Source: Pseudomonas fulva (GTDB lineage: Bacteria > Pseudomonadota > Gammaproteobacteria > Pseudomonadales > Pseudomonadaceae). From it: a DNA stretch of 64,000 nucleotides. The stretch lies in contig NZ_CP082928.1 of NCBI RefSeq assembly GCF_023517795.1, positions 5,146,001 to 5,210,000 of the forward strand, written 5' to 3'. The notes under the pieces were generated by a model, which ran no database searches, had not been told where the DNA came from, and was given only the letters and a program-made list of their open reading frames with translations. Made by a program: the position numbers and the translations under genes. Positions within the stretch are counted from its first letter, which is position 1, and each line of letters begins with the position of its first letter. This document shows, in pieces, positions 1 through 11,875 of this stretch.

Positions 1-1
1 C

Positions 2-340
2 ATGATCGACCGGTTGCAGAGCGGCACCCGCGAGGCGGTCAATGCCATGCGCCAGTCGAGTGACGCCGGCGAGATCACCAGCGAGCAGGCCAACAAGGCT
101 GGCGCCTCGCTGGATGCCATCGCCGGGTTGATCGGCACCATCAACGCCATGAACGCACAGATCGCCAGCGCGGCCGAGGAGCAGACCGCGGTGGCCGAAG
201 AGATCAACCGCAGCGTGCACCAGATTGCCGGCGCGGTGGACAGCGTCGCCGAGGAAACCCGCCAGGGTGCCCAGACCGCACGCAGCCTGGCGCAGCTCGG
301 TCAGGGACTGGAAAGCCTGGTGCGCCAGTTCCGCATCTGA
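2..340 (+). CDS. Methyl-accepting chemotaxis protein, C-terminal fragment (cut by window start)
   Basis: The reading frame is already open at the window edge, so the true start lies outside and only the last 112 or so residues are visible. They are helical and heptad-like, with the pattern EEQTAVAEEINRSVHQIA followed by AEETRQGAQ. This is typical of the distal half of the MCP cytoplasmic signalling bundle, including the methylation helix. The gene ends in LVRQFRI, a common end for Pseudomonas MCPs without a CheR-tethering pentapeptide. Such proteins relay ligand binding through CheW to the kinase CheA. The sensor domain is not in the window, so the ligand cannot be inferred. Confidence 0.9.
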   Translation: MIDRLQSGTREAVNAMRQSSDAGEITSEQANKAGASLDAIAGLIGTINAMNAQIASAAEEQTAVAEEINRSVHQIAGAVDSVAEETRQGAQTARSLAQLGQGLESLVRQFRI

Positions 341-435
341 GCTGTCGAGGCGAGCAGGGACGCTGGCCTGAATAAGAGTGCACTTTGTCGGCGGCAGGGG
401 AGACTAACGGGCATATCCCCTCCTGTGATCCGGCC

Positions 436-1500
436 ATGCAGACAACGTCCCTCGAAAAGAAAACCTTCATCCTCCTGCTCGTCCTGGTGACGATCGCCTT
501 TATCTGGATCCTGCTGCCGTTCTACGGGGCGGTGTTCTGGGCAGTGGCGCTGGCCGTGGTGTTCGCGCCCCTGCAACGGCGCATGGCGCGGCGCCTGGGC
601 GGACGCGGCAACCTGTCGGCGCTGATGACATTGGTCGTTTGCCTGCTGGTGGCGATTCTGCCGGTGATCTTCATCACCTCGGCGATAGTCGCCGAGGGCA
701 CCAGCATCTACCAGCGCATCGACTCCGGTGAGCTGGACGTCGGGGCCTACGTGACCAGCACCAAGCAAATGCTGCCGCCGTTCCTGCAGCAGCAGATCGA
801 CCGTATCGGCGTGGGCAACATGGACGATCTGCAGGAACGCATCACCAGCGGCGCCGCTGCCGGTAGCCAGTACCTGGCGACCAAGGTGTTCGCCATCGGC
901 CAGGGCACCTTCGAGTTCGTGGTCAGCTTCTTCATCATGCTGTACCTGCTGTTCTTCCTGCTGCGCGATGGCCAGGAGCTGGTGCGTGACATCCGCATGG
1001 CGGTGCCGCTGGGCGACAACACCAAGCGCCGCCTGCAGATCAAGTTCACCCGCGTGGTGCGCGCCACGGTGAAAGGCAACATCGTGGTGGCAGCGGTGCA
1101 GGGTGCTCTCGGTGGCTTGATCTTCTGGGTGCTGGGCATCCCCAGCCCGCTGCTGTGGGGCGTGCTGATGGCTTTTCTGTCGCTGTTGCCAGCGGCGGGT
1201 GCCGGCATCGTCTGGGCGCCCGTAGCGGTCTACCTGCTGCTCAGTGGCGATATCTGGCAGGGTGTGGTGTTGACTCTGTTCGGGGTATTGGTGATCGGCC
1301 TGGTGGATAACATCCTGCGCCCGATCCTGGTCGGCAAGGACACCCGCATGCCCGATTACCTGATCCTGATTTCCACCCTCGGCGGCATGGCCTTGTTCGG
1401 TCTCAACGGCTTCGTGCTGGGCCCGCTGATCGCCGCACTGTTCGTCGCCAGCTGGAACCTGTTCGCAGCCGGCAAGAAGACCGTCAGGCTGCCCGAGTAA
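436..1500 (+). CDS. AI-2E family transporter (PerM/TqsA-like membrane protein)
   Basis: A 354-residue integral inner-membrane protein. A hydrophobic hairpin at residues 10-45 is followed by a hydrophilic loop and then a run of membrane segments towards the C-terminus. The motifs GIPSPLLWGVLMAFLSLLP and DNILRPILVGKDTRMP are characteristic of the AI-2E transporter family. Some members export autoinducer-2 and others are sodium/proton antiporters, so the substrate is not assignable. I chose ATG 436 because the membrane protein proper begins MQTTSLEKK. A TTG at 385 would add 17 residues without family-like sequence. The gene is monocistronic and followed by a hairpin terminator. Confidence 0.85.
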   Translation: MQTTSLEKKTFILLLVLVTIAFIWILLPFYGAVFWAVALAVVFAPLQRRMARRLGGRGNLSALMTLVVCLLVAILPVIFITSAIVAEGTSIYQRIDSGELDVGAYVTSTKQMLPPFLQQQIDRIGVGNMDDLQERITSGAAAGSQYLATKVFAIGQGTFEFVVSFFIMLYLLFFLLRDGQELVRDIRMAVPLGDNTKRRLQIKFTRVVRATVKGNIVVAAVQGALGGLIFWVLGIPSPLLWGVLMAFLSLLPAAGAGIVWAPVAVYLLLSGDIWQGVVLTLFGVLVIGLVDNILRPILVGKDTRMPDYLILISTLGGMALFGLNGFVLGPLIAALFVASWNLFAAGKKTVRLPE

Positions 1501-1516
1501 TCACTCGCTTCGCCCC

Positions 1517-1545
1517 AAACGGCTGCCCTGTGCAGCCGTTTTTCG
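1517..1545 (+). terminator. Rho-independent terminator of the AI-2E family gene
   Basis: A 10-bp stem (AAACGGCTGC / GCAGCCGTTT) with a 5-nt loop ends in a short T run. It begins 16 bp after the stop codon. Its stem sequence is almost the same as that of the nuo terminator at 1741-1768. Confidence 0.8.
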
Positions 1546-1570
1546 TTATCACGCACAGCCGTAAACCCGC

Positions 1571-1600
1571 GTAGCCTGGGTAGAGCGAAGCGAAACCCGG
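1571..1600. repeat. Short intergenic repeat, TAGCC-GGG...CCCGG type
   Basis: GTAGCCTGGGT and AACCCGG flank GCGAAGCG as an imperfect inverted repeat. A second copy of the same architecture lies downstream of cysG at 42724-42755. I know this as a dispersed intergenic repeat type in Pseudomonas genomes; no protein is encoded. Confidence 0.55.
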
Positions 1601-1733
1601 AGTCTGAGCCCTGCGACTTTTCTTGACCCATCCTGCGAATCGCTTTGCTCAGCAACAGGCTACGAAAAGCGGACGCCGTAGCCCAAGTCCAGGTATGACA
1701 GCCGCTCGATCTGGCATAGGCAAAGCGTGAGGC

Positions 1734-1768
1734 ACAAACAAAAACGGCTGCCCTGAGGCAGCCGTTTT
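1734..1768 (-). terminator. Rho-independent terminator of the nuo operon
   Basis: Perfect 12-bp stem (AAAACGGCTGCC / GGCAGCCGTTTT) with a 4-nt loop at 1741-1768. Read on the minus strand it follows nuoN by 18 bp and continues into a T-rich tract. Confidence 0.85.
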
Positions 1769-1786
1769 TTCATGACGCGACTCGGA

Positions 1787-3289
1787 TCAGAGCGCGGTAG
1801 TGGCCAGACCGGCCTGCTGGACCAGATCCAGCAGCGGCTGCGGGTACACGCCGAGCACGAAGGCCAGGGCCGCCACCAGCATCAACATGATGCCGCCGGC
1901 ACGTTGGCCCCAGTTGAACGGTGCATCGTGACGCTGCAGGTTCGGCTCGTTGAGGAACAGGGTGACCATCACGCGCAGGTAGTAGAACACCGCGATGGCG
2001 CTACCCAGGATCAGCGCACCGATCAGCCACCACAGCTGCGCCTGCACACCGGCAGCGATCACGTAGAACTTGCCGATGAAGCCTGCAGTGAGCGGAATAC
2101 CGGCCAGCGACAGCATCATCACGGTCAGCACCGCGGTCAGGTACGGACGGCGCCAGAACAGGCCGCGGTACTCGTACAGCGCATCGGCGTCACGGCCGTT
2201 GTAGGGCGTGGACATCAGGGTGATCACGCCAAACGCGCCCAGGCTGGTCAGCACGTAGGTGGCCATGTACACGCCGATGGCTTCCACGGCCAGACCCTTG
2301 CTGGCGATCAGCGCCACCAGCAGGTATCCGAAGTGGGCGATGGACGAATAGCCGAGCAGACGCTTGAGGTTGTTCTGCACCAGGGCCAGCAGGTTGCCGA
2401 ACAGGATCGAGGCGATGGCGATGACCGTCAGCAGGTCGTTCAGCCAGCCGCCAGCGGTGGCCGGGGAGAGCTGATACAGGCGCAGCAGCACGGCGAATAC
2501 CGCGACCTTGCTGGCGGTGGCCAGGAACGCTGCCACTGGCGCCGGAGCGCCTTCGTAGACGTCCGGCGTCCACAGGTGGAACGGCACCATGGACAGCTTG
2601 AACGCCAGGCCGATGAGCATCATGCCGATACCGATCTGCACCAGCTGGCTGCCGCTGGCACCGGCCAGGCTGGCACCGATCTGGGCGAAGCTCAGGCTGC
2701 CGGCGTCGGCATACAGCAGTGCCATGCCGAACAGCAGGAAGGCGCTGCCGGCGGCCGACAGCACCATATACTTGATACCGGCTTCCAGCGAACGCTTGTT
2801 GAAGTAGGCGTAGGCGATCATCCCGTAGGTGGGTACCGAGAGCAGCTCCAGGCCGATGAACAGGCCGGCCAGGTGTTCGGTGCTGACCAGCACCAGGCCG
2901 CCGGCCGCGGAGAGCAGCAGCAGCAGGTACATCTCTTCGCGGTTGCGCGGGTAGCCCTTGGTCTGCCCGTCACTGACCGTCGCCTCGCCCAGGTAGGCGT
3001 GGGTCAGGGTCACGCAGGCCAGGGTGGCGATCAGCACCAGCGCCATGTAGTAGCAGGCGAAGGTGTCGATCTGCATCAGCGGGGTGACCTGCAGCGGGGT
3101 GACGCCGAGGGTCGGCAGCAGCGACAGCAGGGCAGCGTTGAGGCCGATCACCGAGAGCACGAAGGTCATCGCGTGGCTGCGCTTCCAGGCGATGGCCAGC
3201 ATGACCACCACTACCGTGGCGCAGGTGACCAGCAGCGGCAGCAGGGCGATCAGGTGTTGGGTGGTGAATTGCACAGCATGATGTTCCAT
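1787..3289 (-). CDS. nuoN: NADH-quinone oxidoreductase subunit N
   Basis: One of the three antiporter-like membrane subunits of respiratory complex I. It carries protons across the inner membrane in the hydrophobic arm. The 500-residue product is almost wholly hydrophobic, consistent with about 14 transmembrane helices. It carries the family motif [14 protein letters not shown] with the following ATASK lysine segment in mid-protein. The start is ATG 3289, preceded by AAGGG; an upstream in-frame start would read into nuoM without a family-like sequence. It is the last gene of the operon, 13 bp after nuoM, and is followed by the operon terminator. Confidence 0.97.
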   Translation of the reverse strand: MEHHAVQFTTQHLIALLPLLVTCATVVVVMLAIAWKRSHAMTFVLSVIGLNAALLSLLPTLGVTPLQVTPLMQIDTFACYYMALVLIATLACVTLTHAYLGEATVSDGQTKGYPRNREEMYLLLLLSAAGGLVLVSTEHLAGLFIGLELLSVPTYGMIAYAYFNKRSLEAGIKYMVLSAAGSAFLLFGMALLYADAGSLSFAQIGASLAGASGSQLVQIGIGMMLIGLAFKLSMVPFHLWTPDVYEGAPAPVAAFLATASKVAVFAVLLRLYQLSPATAGGWLNDLLTVIAIASILFGNLLALVQNNLKRLLGYSSIAHFGYLLVALIASKGLAVEAIGVYMATYVLTSLGAFGVITLMSTPYNGRDADALYEYRGLFWRRPYLTAVLTVMMLSLAGIPLTAGFIGKFYVIAAGVQAQLWWLIGALILGSAIAVFYYLRVMVTLFLNEPNLQRHDAPFNWGQRAGGIMLMLVAALAFVLGVYPQPLLDLVQQAGLATTAL

Positions 3290-3302
3290 AGATTTTGAAC
3301 CC

Positions 3303-4832
3303 TTACCGGCCCGAAGCGAGTTGATCGAGGGCGCCACTGAACCACTGCTGCACGCCTTGCATACTGGCGGCAGAGGTGTCGAGCACCGGCTGCGGGTAAA
3401 CACCGAGCAGGATCAGCAGCACCGCCAGGCACAGCACCATGCTCAGTTCACGAAATTGCAGGCCCGGCAGCGGGCTGTCGTTCTTCACCGGGCCGAAGTG
3501 GGCGCGGTGGATCATGATCAGCGAGTAGACGGAGCCGAGTACCAGGCCGGTGGCAGCGATCACCGTGACCCACGGCGCGGCCGGGAAGCTGCCGATCAGG
3601 ATCAGAAACTCGCCGACGAAGTTGCCGGTGCCCGGCAGGCCCAGTGCGGCGGCGGCGAAGAACAGGCTGAGCGCCGGCAGCCAGGACATGCGCGCCCAGA
3701 TGCCGCCCATTTCGCGCATGTCGCGGGTGTGCAGGCGTTCGTACAGCTGGCCGCAGAGGATGAACAGCGCCGCGGCCGACAGGCCATGGGCCATCATCTG
3801 CACCACCGCGCCCTGCAGGGCGATCTGGCTGCCCGAGTAGATGGCGATCAGCACGAAGCCCATGTGCGACACGCTGGAGTAGGCCACCAGGCGCTTGATG
3901 TCGGTCTGGGCGAAGGACAGCAATGCGCCGTAGATGATCGCGAACACGCCGAGGTACATGGCGATCGGCGCGAATTCCGCCGAGGCATTGGGGAACAGCG
4001 GCAGCGCGAAACGCAGCAGGCCGTAGGCCGCGGTTTTCAGCAGGATACCGGCCAGATCCACCGAGCCTGCGGTGGGCGCCTGGGCGTGGGCGTCGGGCAG
4101 CCAGGAGTGCAGGGGCACCACCGGGAACTTGACCGCGAAGGCGATGAAGAAGCCCAGCATCAGCAGGTATTCGGTGCCTTCGGACAGCTCGGTCTTGAGC
4201 AGGTCGGCATAGTTGAAGGTGAACACGCCGGTCTGGTTGAAGTGCACGAACACCAGGCCAAGGATCGCCACCAGCATCACCAGGCCGCTGGCCTGGGTGA
4301 AGATGAAGAACTTGGTAGCCGCGTTGATGCGGCTCTTGCCAGGGCTGCCGCTATGACCCCAGAGCGCGATGAGGAAATACATCGGCACCAGCATCATTTC
4401 CCAGAAGAAGAAGAACAGGAACAGGTCGATGGCCAGGAACACGCCGACCACGCCGCCGAGGATCCACATCAGGTTGAGGTGGAAGAAGCCGACACGGTTC
4501 TGGATCTCTTTCCACGAGCAGAGCACCGACAGCACACCGAGCAGGCCGGTGAGGGTGACCATCAGTACCGACAGGCCATCCATCGCCAGATGGATGCTGA
4601 TGCCGAAGCGCTCGATCCAGCGCACCTGGAATTCGTGGGCCCAGCGTGGCTCGGCGCCCGGCGCAGGCGCCAGGCTGAAGTCGCCGGTGCCCCACAGCCA
4701 CAGGCCGAGGCCGAACAGCAGGGACATGGTCAGCAGCGCGATCCAGCGCGGCAGGGTTCCGCCGAAGCGCTCCGCCTGCCAGCACAACAGGCCGCCGATA
4801 AAGGGGATCAGGATTAGCCAAGGCAGAATCAT
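3303..4832 (-). CDS. nuoM: NADH-quinone oxidoreductase subunit M
   Basis: Antiporter-like proton-pumping subunit of complex I, 509 residues, the usual length for Pseudomonas. The motif [18 protein letters not shown] marks the discontinuous helix region. The glutamate in [14 protein letters not shown] is the conserved TM5 Glu required for proton transfer in the family. It lies between nuoL (41 bp) and nuoN (13 bp) in the same transcript. Confidence 0.97.
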   Translation of the reverse strand: MILPWLILIPFIGGLLCWQAERFGGTLPRWIALLTMSLLFGLGLWLWGTGDFSLAPAPGAEPRWAHEFQVRWIERFGISIHLAMDGLSVLMVTLTGLLGVLSVLCSWKEIQNRVGFFHLNLMWILGGVVGVFLAIDLFLFFFFWEMMLVPMYFLIALWGHSGSPGKSRINAATKFFIFTQASGLVMLVAILGLVFVHFNQTGVFTFNYADLLKTELSEGTEYLLMLGFFIAFAVKFPVVPLHSWLPDAHAQAPTAGSVDLAGILLKTAAYGLLRFALPLFPNASAEFAPIAMYLGVFAIIYGALLSFAQTDIKRLVAYSSVSHMGFVLIAIYSGSQIALQGAVVQMMAHGLSAAALFILCGQLYERLHTRDMREMGGIWARMSWLPALSLFFAAAALGLPGTGNFVGEFLILIGSFPAAPWVTVIAATGLVLGSVYSLIMIHRAHFGPVKNDSPLPGLQFRELSMVLCLAVLLILLGVYPQPVLDTSAASMQGVQQWFSGALDQLASGR

Positions 4833-4873
4833 GACGGGCGAGTTTCCTTAGAAAAAGTATTCGGGATCATCGG

Positions 4874-6721
4874 TCAGGCCAGCAGCACGGCAGCGAGCAC
4901 CAGCACGGCGCCCCCGGCGATGGAGATGGCGTACCAGCGCAGATGCCCGGTTTCGCTGCGGCTCAATACGCCATGACCACCACGCGCCAGGCGCGGGACG
5001 ATGCCGATGGCACCGTCGATCGGATCACGGGCGAGCACGCGGCACAGGAACAGGTACGGCTGCACGAAAATCTTGTCGTAAAGCCAGTCGAAGCCCCAGG
5101 CGGCGAACCACCAGGCCGACAGGAAACGTCCCGGCGCGCTGCCCGCGACGGTATTTACGAAACTGCGCTTGCCGAGGAACAGCAGGGCCGCCAGCAGGAT
5201 GCCCGCCAGGGCGATGCAGCCCGAGACGATTTCCAGGCTGTGCTTGGCATCGCCACCGGCGTGCCCGGCGCTCTCTGGCAGCACGCCAGCCAGCGGCGGG
5301 GTGATCCAGGCGCCGATGAAGGTCGACAGCACGATCAGCACCATCAGCGGCAGGTTGTGGGCGATGCCGTGACCGGCATGGGCCTCGGTCTTGGCTTCGC
5401 CGTGGAAGGCGATGAAGATCAGCCGGAAGGTGTAGATCGAGGTCATGAAGGCGCCCAGCAGGCCGGCATAGAGCAGGCCGGAATGACCGCTGGCGAAGGC
5501 CTCCCAGAGGATCTCGTCCTTGGAGTAGAAACCCACGGTGATCAGTGGCAGCGCCGCCAGGGCCGAGCCACCGACGATGAAGCTGGCGTAGGCCAATGGC
5601 AGCTTCTTCCACAGGCCGCCCATCTTGAAGATGTTCTGCTCGTGGTGGCAGGCGTGGATCACCGAGCCGGAGGCGAGGAACAGCAGGGCCTTGAAGAAGG
5701 CGTGGGTCATCAGGTGGAAGATCGCCGCGTCCCAGGCACCGACGCCCAGGGCCAGGAACATGTAGCCGATCTGGCTCATGGTCGAGTAGGCGAGGATACG
5801 CTTGATGTCGGTCTGCACCAGGGCAGCGAAGCCCGCCAGCACCAGGGTCACGCCACCGACGATGCCGACCAGTTCGAGAATCTCCGGGGTCAGCAGGAAC
5901 AGGCCGTTGGTACGGGCGATCAGGTAGACGCCCGCGGTGACCATGGTGGCGGCGTGGATCAGCGCCGAAACCGGGGTCGGGCCGGCCATGGCGTCGGCCA
6001 GCCAGGTCTGCAGCGGCAGCTGGGCGGACTTGCCGACCGCACCGCCGAGCAGCATCAGGGTCGCCAGCCACAGCCAGGTATCACCGGCCGCGTATTTCTG
6101 CGGGGCCAGCACCATCAGTTCCTGGATATTCAGGGTGCCGAGGTTGAGGAACAGCAGGAACAGGCCGATCATCAGGAATACGTCGCCGATGCGGGTGACG
6201 ATGAAGGCCTTCAGTGCCGCGTTACCGTTGGGCACGTGCTTGTAGTAGAAGCCGATCAGCAGGTACGAGCATAGGCCCACGCCTTCCCACCCGAAGAACA
6301 GGGTCATCAGGTTGTCGCCCAGTACCAGCAGCAGCATGCTGAAGATGAACAGATTGGTGTAGGAGAGGAAGCGCGAGTAACCCTCTTCACCGCGCATGTA
6401 CCAGCTGGCGAACATGTGGATCAGGAAGCCCACGCCGGTGACCACACCGAGCATGGTCAGCGACAGGCCATCCAGGTACAGGGTGAAGCTCGGCGCCAGG
6501 CCGTCGACGCTCATCCACTGCCACAGGGTCTGGGTGTACACGCCGCCTTGCGGTGGCGCGACGTTGAACTGCCACATGATCCAGGCGGTGGTCAGGGCCG
6601 ACAGGCCGACCGAGCCGACACCGACGACGGCGGCAGCGCCTTCGCTCAGGCGGCCCCGGGAGAAGGCCAGGATGAACCAGCCGATCAGTGGGAACAGGAG
6701 GGTCAGGAATAGGAGGTTCAT
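4874..6721 (-). CDS. nuoL: NADH-quinone oxidoreductase subunit L
   Basis: The distal proton-pumping subunit of complex I, 615 residues. The antiporter core carries [17 protein letters not shown]. The C-terminal part, after about residue 500, carries the long amphipathic lateral helix and last membrane helix that tie NuoL to NuoM and NuoN. Its ATG overlaps the nuoK stop by 4 bp, suggesting coupled translation. Confidence 0.97.
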   Translation of the reverse strand: MNLLFLTLLFPLIGWFILAFSRGRLSEGAAAVVGVGSVGLSALTTAWIMWQFNVAPPQGGVYTQTLWQWMSVDGLAPSFTLYLDGLSLTMLGVVTGVGFLIHMFASWYMRGEEGYSRFLSYTNLFIFSMLLLVLGDNLMTLFFGWEGVGLCSYLLIGFYYKHVPNGNAALKAFIVTRIGDVFLMIGLFLLFLNLGTLNIQELMVLAPQKYAAGDTWLWLATLMLLGGAVGKSAQLPLQTWLADAMAGPTPVSALIHAATMVTAGVYLIARTNGLFLLTPEILELVGIVGGVTLVLAGFAALVQTDIKRILAYSTMSQIGYMFLALGVGAWDAAIFHLMTHAFFKALLFLASGSVIHACHHEQNIFKMGGLWKKLPLAYASFIVGGSALAALPLITVGFYSKDEILWEAFASGHSGLLYAGLLGAFMTSIYTFRLIFIAFHGEAKTEAHAGHGIAHNLPLMVLIVLSTFIGAWITPPLAGVLPESAGHAGGDAKHSLEIVSGCIALAGILLAALLFLGKRSFVNTVAGSAPGRFLSAWWFAAWGFDWLYDKIFVQPYLFLCRVLARDPIDGAIGIVPRLARGGHGVLSRSETGHLRWYAISIAGGAVLVLAAVLLA

Positions 6722-7026
6722 CCGCGCATCTCGCTGGCTGCGTCGATATCGAGGGTGTGGAAGCGGCGATACAGCTGCAGCAGGATCGCCAGGCCGATGC
6801 TCGCTTCGGCGGCGGCCAGGGCGATCACCAGAATGAACATGATCTGCCCGTCAGCCTGGGCCCAGCGCGCGCCGGCCACGACGAAGGCCAGCGCGGCGGC
6901 GTTCATCATCACTTCCAGGCTCATCAGCACGAACAGGATGTTGCGGCGCACCATTAGGCCGACCAGGCCGAGGCTGAACAGCACGCCGGCCAGCGCCAGG
7001 CCGTGCTCCATTGGAATACCATTCAT
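6718..7026 (-). CDS. nuoK: NADH-quinone oxidoreductase subunit K
   Basis: Small three-helix membrane subunit of complex I, 102 residues. Two buried glutamates, E38 in LMSLEVMMN and E74 in AAAEASIGL, correspond to the conserved E36 and E72 of E. coli NuoK that form part of the proton path. The gene overlaps nuoJ upstream and nuoL downstream by 4 bp each. Confidence 0.97.
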   Translation of the reverse strand: MNGIPMEHGLALAGVLFSLGLVGLMVRRNILFVLMSLEVMMNAAALAFVVAGARWAQADGQIMFILVIALAAAEASIGLAILLQLYRRFHTLDIDAASEMRG

Positions 7027-7532
7027 GGCGTAGCATCCTTGATGTCGTTACGGCCCAGGTGATAGGCGGCCACCAGTGCCGCCAGCAGCAGCATGGAGGC
7101 CAGCTCGACGGCCAGCAGGTACGGGCCGAACAGGTGCACACCGACGGCCTTGGCATCGACCGTGGTATGGCCGATGGTGGCGCCGCTCGGTACCGCGAAC
7201 AGCACGTACAGCAGCTGCCCCAGCAACACGGCGGAAAGCAGCGCCGGGCCGATCCAGATGCCCGGCGTCAGCCAGGTGCGTTCCTGCTGTACCGAGGCCG
7301 GGCCCAGGTTGAGCATCATCACCACGAACACGAACAGCACCATGATGGCGCCGGCGTAGACGATGATTTCCAGGGCGCCGGCGAACGGCGCGCCGAGGCT
7401 GAAGAACACCATGGACACGGCCAGCAGCGAGATGATCAGGTAGAGCAGGGCGTGCACCGGGTTCTTGCCGGTGATCACGCCCAGGGTCGAGGCAACCGCG
7501 ACCCCGGCGGAGAAATAGAAGGCGAATTCCAT
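7023..7532 (-). CDS. nuoJ: NADH-quinone oxidoreductase subunit J
   Basis: Membrane subunit of complex I, 169 residues with five predicted helices. The segment [20 protein letters not shown] is the signature TM3 region that undergoes the pi-bulge transition during coupling. The start is ATG 7532, whose A is the last base of the nuoI TAA stop (TAATG). The frame is also open further upstream, but that part is only the out-of-frame shadow of nuoI. Confidence 0.96.
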   Translation of the reverse strand: MEFAFYFSAGVAVASTLGVITGKNPVHALLYLIISLLAVSMVFFSLGAPFAGALEIIVYAGAIMVLFVFVVMMLNLGPASVQQERTWLTPGIWIGPALLSAVLLGQLLYVLFAVPSGATIGHTTVDAKAVGVHLFGPYLLAVELASMLLLAALVAAYHLGRNDIKDATP

Positions 7533-8080
7533 TATGGCAACAACCCCTTGACGTTGATCGGCTCGGCTTCGTCCTGCGCGGCGCCTTTCGGCTTGCCGGC
7601 GATGGCCATGCCGGCCACGCGGTAGAAGTTGTAGTCCGGGTTCTTGCCGGGGCCGGAGATCAGCAGGTCTTCCTTCTCGTACACCAGATCCTGACGTTTG
7701 AACTCGCCCATTTCGAAATCCGGGGTGAGCTGGATCGCGGTGGTCGGGCAGGCTTCCTCGCACAGGCCGCAGAAGATGCAGCGCGAGAAGTTGATGCGGA
7801 AGAAGTCCGGGTACCAGCGACCGTCTTCGGTTTCCGCCTTCTGCAGCGAGATGCAGCCCACCGGGCAGGCCACGGCGCACAGGTTGCAGGCCACGCAGCG
7901 CTCTTCGCCATCGGGGTCGCGGGTCAGCACGATGCGGCCGCGGTAGCGTGGCGGCAGGTAGACCTGCTCTTCGGGGTATTGCAGGGTGTCGCGCTTGCGA
8001 AAGCCATGGCCGAAGACCATGACCAGGCTGCGCAATTGGGTCGCGGTACCGACCAGTACGTCCCAAATATATTTGAACAT
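7532..8080 (-). CDS. nuoI: NADH-quinone oxidoreductase subunit I
   Basis: Peripheral-arm subunit of complex I carrying two [4Fe-4S] clusters (N6a and N6b), which pass electrons towards NuoB. Two complete C-x2-C-x2-C-x3-C motifs are visible at residues 62-72 and 101-111. Length is 182 residues. ATG 8080 is preferred over GTG 8083 because AAGGAG lies 6 nt from the ATG and only 3 nt from the GTG. Confidence 0.97.
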   Translation of the reverse strand: MFKYIWDVLVGTATQLRSLVMVFGHGFRKRDTLQYPEEQVYLPPRYRGRIVLTRDPDGEERCVACNLCAVACPVGCISLQKAETEDGRWYPDFFRINFSRCIFCGLCEEACPTTAIQLTPDFEMGEFKRQDLVYEKEDLLISGPGKNPDYNFYRVAGMAIAGKPKGAAQDEAEPINVKGLLP

Positions 8081-8090
8081 CACTCGCTCC

Positions 8091-9083
8091 TTACTGGGCC
8101 GTGGCCAGCACGACGGCGCCGGTCACCAGCAGGTTGATCAGGGTCAGCGGCAGGCAGAACTTCCAGCTGAAGGCCATGACTTGGTCATACCGCGGGCGCG
8201 GAATCGAGGCGCGCAGCAGGATGAAGATCATGATGAAGAAGCAGGTCTTGATCGCGAACCAGAAGAACGGGATCTGCGGCAGGATGCCGAACGGACCATG
8301 CCAGCCACCGAAGAACAGGGTTACCAACAGCGCGGAAATGGTCACGATGCCGATGTATTCACCGACGAAAAACATGCCCCATTTCATGCCGGCGTATTCG
8401 ATGTGGTAACCGTCGGCCAGCTCCTGCTCCGCTTCCGGCTGGTCGAAGGGGTGACGGTGGGTCACGGCCACGCCGGCGATGAAGAAGGTACAGAAACCGA
8501 AGAACTGCGGAATGATGAACCACAGGTGCTCGGCCTGGTAATCGACGATATCGCGCATGTTGAACGAGCCGACCTGGGCGACGATGCCCATCAGCGCCAG
8601 GGCCAGGAACACCTCGTAGGAAACGGTCTGGGCCGAGGCACGCAGGCTGCCGAGCAGGGCGAACTTGTTGTTGCTCGACCAGCCGGCGAACAGCACGGCA
8701 TACACCGACAGACCGGCCATGGCGAAGAAGAACAGGATACCGATGTTCAGGTCCGCCACACCCCAGTTGGGGGTGATGGGGATTATCGCGAAGGCCACCA
8801 GCATGGCGCCCATGCCGACGATCGGCGCCAGGGTGAAGATCATCTTGTCGGCGAACGGCGGCGTCCAGTCTTCCTTGAAGAACATCTTCAGCATGTCCGC
8901 AGCGATCTGGAACATGCCGAACGGACCGACCCGGTTGGGGCCGTAGCGATCCTGCCACCAGCCGAGCAGACGGCGCTCGACGAAGCTCAGCAGCGCCCCG
9001 CACACCACCACGGCGAGCAGGATGACGATGGCCTTGAGCACTTCCTGGATGATGTCGAGCAACGCGGGAGTCAACCAGCTCAT
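8091..9083 (-). CDS. nuoH: NADH-quinone oxidoreductase subunit H
   Basis: Membrane subunit of complex I that forms most of the quinone-access chamber beside NuoB and NuoD; 330 residues with about eight helices. The family signature [18 protein letters not shown] occupies the first cytoplasmic loop near residue 40. The acidic loop around [17 protein letters not shown] lines the quinone site. Its ATG overlaps the end of nuoG by 4 bp. Confidence 0.97.
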   Translation of the reverse strand: MSWLTPALLDIIQEVLKAIVILLAVVVCGALLSFVERRLLGWWQDRYGPNRVGPFGMFQIAADMLKMFFKEDWTPPFADKMIFTLAPIVGMGAMLVAFAIIPITPNWGVADLNIGILFFFAMAGLSVYAVLFAGWSSNNKFALLGSLRASAQTVSYEVFLALALMGIVAQVGSFNMRDIVDYQAEHLWFIIPQFFGFCTFFIAGVAVTHRHPFDQPEAEQELADGYHIEYAGMKWGMFFVGEYIGIVTISALLVTLFFGGWHGPFGILPQIPFFWFAIKTCFFIMIFILLRASIPRPRYDQVMAFSWKFCLPLTLINLLVTGAVVLATAQ

Positions 9084-11809
9084 TGTGCGGCCTCCCCGAT
9101 ACCGGTGACGGGCGCGCCAGCGAAGGCCGCCGGAATGCCGCCCAGGCCGACCGGCAGGCCGACCAGGCCGATGCCCAGTTCTTCGCTGACCCGCAGCGGC
9201 AGGCGCAGGCTCTGGCCGTTGACGCTCAGTTGCAGCAGGGCGCCATCATTGACGCCGAGGCGGTCGGCTTCATCCTTGGCCAGCGCTACGTAGGCGTCGG
9301 GCGTGCGTTCGGCAATCGGCGCGGCGCGCGAGGACATTTCCTCGCTGCCGAACAGATGATGCAGCGGCACGGCCTGCCAGGTGCCCTGGGCCGGGTTGAA
9401 GGCCGTTGGTGCGCTGAACCAGCCCAGGCTCGCGCCCTTGGCTTCGATCAGGCGCACGCCGGGGTCGCCGGCACGCAGATGGCCGCCGACTTCGTCCTGG
9501 AACTTGTTCCAGGCTTGCGGCGAGTTCCAGCCTGGGGACCAGGCGAACGGAATCTGCTGGCGATCTTCCTGGCTGCCCGAATAGCCCTCCATGGAGAAGG
9601 CGAAGGCGCTGTCCTTGTCCTGGGGCTGACGGGGCTCGTGCACGCTGATGTTGGCGCGCATGGCGGTGCGGCCGCTGTAGCGGTGCGGCTCGCGAGCCAA
9701 CTTGAGGCCCTTGATGCGGAACGAGGCGCCTGGCGCGGCGTCGCGGATACCGGCCAGCTGGGCGTTGCTCGCGGCGCAAGCGGCGGTGACCTGATCCAGT
9801 TGAGTCCAGTCGACGACACGGTTGTGCAGCGTGCTGTGCAGCGCGTGCAGCCACCGCCAGCCTTCGCGCACCAGGATGTTGGCGTCGTAGTAGGAAGGGT
9901 CGTAGACCTGGAAGAAACGCTGGGCGCGGCCCTCCTGGCTGACCAGGGTGCCGTCGCCTTCGGCGAAGCTGGCGGCCGGCAGCAGCAGGTGCGCCTTGGC
10001 GGTGGTGGCGGTGCTCTGGTGATCGGCGACGATCACCACCTTGGCGGCGGCCAGGGCCGCGTCCACACGGGCGGCATCGGCGCGGTGATAGAGATCGTTC
10101 TCCAGTACTACCAGAGCGTCTGCCTGACCGCAGGTCAGCGCTTCGAGGGCGTCATCCAGGCTGTTGCCGGCGAACTGCTCGCCCATCAGCAGGGCCATGC
10201 CCATGCTGTTGGCTTCCGGCACCACCAGGCTGATGGAGCCGTTCTTCTCGCGGTTCTTCAGGGCGCTGGCGATGTTCGCGGCGGCTTCGATCAGCGCGCG
10301 ATTGCCCAGCGAGGCGCCGGAAACGATCAGCGGGCGCTTGGCGTTCAGCAGCGCTTCGGCGATGCGTTGCACCAGTTCGCCGGCTTCGGCTTCCAGGCCT
10401 TCGACGGCCGGGGCGCTCGGGTCGATGGCGTGGGCCACGGCGAAGCCGATGCGCGCCAGGTCATCGGGCGCGGCGTGTACGCACTGCTCGGCGACATCGT
10501 CGAGGCGGGTGGCGGTGACGCTGGCGATGAACAGCGGGTTGAGCGCGTGCTGGGCGACGTTCTGCACGGCGGCCATGTGCCAGTCCTGGATCTTCGCGCC
10601 GGCGGCGATCTCGGTGGCCTTGCCCTTGACCGACTGGCGCAGGGCCAGGGCGACGCGGGCGGCGGTCTGGGTCAGGTCTTCACCGAGCACGAACACCGCG
10701 TCGTGGCTCTCGATGTCGCGCAGGGTCGGCACCGGCAGCGGGCCGTTCTGCAGCACGTCGCGGATCAGGCGGATGTTGGCCTGCTCGGCCGCGGCGATAC
10801 CGGAGTAGAAGTTGCCTTCGCCGACCAGTTCGCGCAGGGCGAAGTTGCCCTCCAGGCTGGCACGTGGGGAACCGATACCGATCACCTTGCGACCCTTGAG
10901 CAGGGCGGCAGCCTGGTCCAGCGCGGCGTCCAGGCCCATCTTCATCTTGCTGAGCATCATCAGCGGCTGACGCGGACGGTCCTCGCGGTTGACGTAGCCA
11001 TAGCCGAAGCGGCCACGGTCGCAGAGGAAATACTGGTTCACCGAGCCGTTGAAGCGGTTCTCGATGCGGCGCACTTCGCCGTAGCGCTCACCCGGGCTGG
11101 TGTTGCAGCCGCTGGAGCAGCCATGGCAGATGCTCGGGGCGAACTGCATGTCCCACTTGCGGTTGTAGCGCTCGGAGTGGGTCTTGTCGGTGAACACACC
11201 GGTCGGGCAGACCTCGACCAGGTTGCCGGAGAACTCGCTTTCCAGGGTGCCGTCTTCCACCCGGCCGAAGTACACGTTGTCGTGGGCACCGTAGACGCCC
11301 AGGTCGGTGCCGCCGGCGTAATCCTTGTAGTAGCGCACGCAGCGGTAGCAGGCGATGCAGCGGTTCATCTCATGGGCGATGAAGGGGCCGAGTTCCTGGT
11401 TCTGGTGGGTGCGCTTGCTGAACCGATAGCGACGGGCGTTGTGGCCGGTCATCACCGTCATGTCCTGCAGGTGGCAATGGCCGCCTTCCTCGCAGACCGG
11501 GCAGTCATGGGGGTGGTTGGTCATCAGCCACTCGACGACGCTCTTGCGGAAGGCCACGGCCTCTTCGTCGTCGATGGAGATCCAGCTGTTGTCGGTGGCC
11601 GGCGTCATGCAGGACATGACCAGGCGGCCGCGCTTGTCGTTTTCGTCGGTGTACTGCTTCACCGCGCACTGGCGGCAGGCGCCAACGCTGCCGAGCGCCG
11701 GGTGCCAGCAGAAGTAGGGGATGTCGAGACCAAGGGACAGACAGGCCTGCAGCAGGTTGTCCGCACCATCGACTTCGAGATCTTTGCCGTCTACGTGGAT
11801 AGTGGCCAT
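9080..11809 (-). CDS. nuoG: NADH-quinone oxidoreductase subunit G
   Basis: The large iron-sulphur subunit of the complex I peripheral arm, 909 residues. The N-terminal [2Fe-2S] ferredoxin domain has C34, C45, C48 and C67. Next comes the HxxxC-type cluster (H99, C103, C106, C112), then a four-cysteine site at C151, C154, C157 and C201. A further set at C228, C231, C235 and C263 fits the off-path N7 cluster present only in some bacteria. The remainder is a molybdopterin-oxidoreductase-like domain without catalytic function in complex I. It follows the largest gap in the operon, 108 bp containing a hairpin. Confidence 0.97.
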   Translation of the reverse strand: MATIHVDGKDLEVDGADNLLQACLSLGLDIPYFCWHPALGSVGACRQCAVKQYTDENDKRGRLVMSCMTPATDNSWISIDDEEAVAFRKSVVEWLMTNHPHDCPVCEEGGHCHLQDMTVMTGHNARRYRFSKRTHQNQELGPFIAHEMNRCIACYRCVRYYKDYAGGTDLGVYGAHDNVYFGRVEDGTLESEFSGNLVEVCPTGVFTDKTHSERYNRKWDMQFAPSICHGCSSGCNTSPGERYGEVRRIENRFNGSVNQYFLCDRGRFGYGYVNREDRPRQPLMMLSKMKMGLDAALDQAAALLKGRKVIGIGSPRASLEGNFALRELVGEGNFYSGIAAAEQANIRLIRDVLQNGPLPVPTLRDIESHDAVFVLGEDLTQTAARVALALRQSVKGKATEIAAGAKIQDWHMAAVQNVAQHALNPLFIASVTATRLDDVAEQCVHAAPDDLARIGFAVAHAIDPSAPAVEGLEAEAGELVQRIAEALLNAKRPLIVSGASLGNRALIEAAANIASALKNREKNGSISLVVPEANSMGMALLMGEQFAGNSLDDALEALTCGQADALVVLENDLYHRADAARVDAALAAAKVVIVADHQSTATTAKAHLLLPAASFAEGDGTLVSQEGRAQRFFQVYDPSYYDANILVREGWRWLHALHSTLHNRVVDWTQLDQVTAACAASNAQLAGIRDAAPGASFRIKGLKLAREPHRYSGRTAMRANISVHEPRQPQDKDSAFAFSMEGYSGSQEDRQQIPFAWSPGWNSPQAWNKFQDEVGGHLRAGDPGVRLIEAKGASLGWFSAPTAFNPAQGTWQAVPLHHLFGSEEMSSRAAPIAERTPDAYVALAKDEADRLGVNDGALLQLSVNGQSLRLPLRVSEELGIGLVGLPVGLGGIPAAFAGAPVTGIGEAAQ

Positions 11810-11875
11810 TTTTCTTCAGTCTTCGTTTGCCCACCGTGAGGTGGACGGGCTAAGGGAATTCTCTTCAACGACCTG

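Noticed and set aside
1772..4817. Long open frames (about 500 codons each) on the plus strand opposite nuoN and nuoM
   Set aside because: They are Gln/His/Gly/Ala/Arg-rich with no domain sense, and mirror the strong GC third-position bias of the nuo genes.
9083..11839. Open frame of about 918 codons on the plus strand opposite nuoG
   Set aside because: Shadow of nuoG; NuoG on the minus strand has all cluster cysteines in place.
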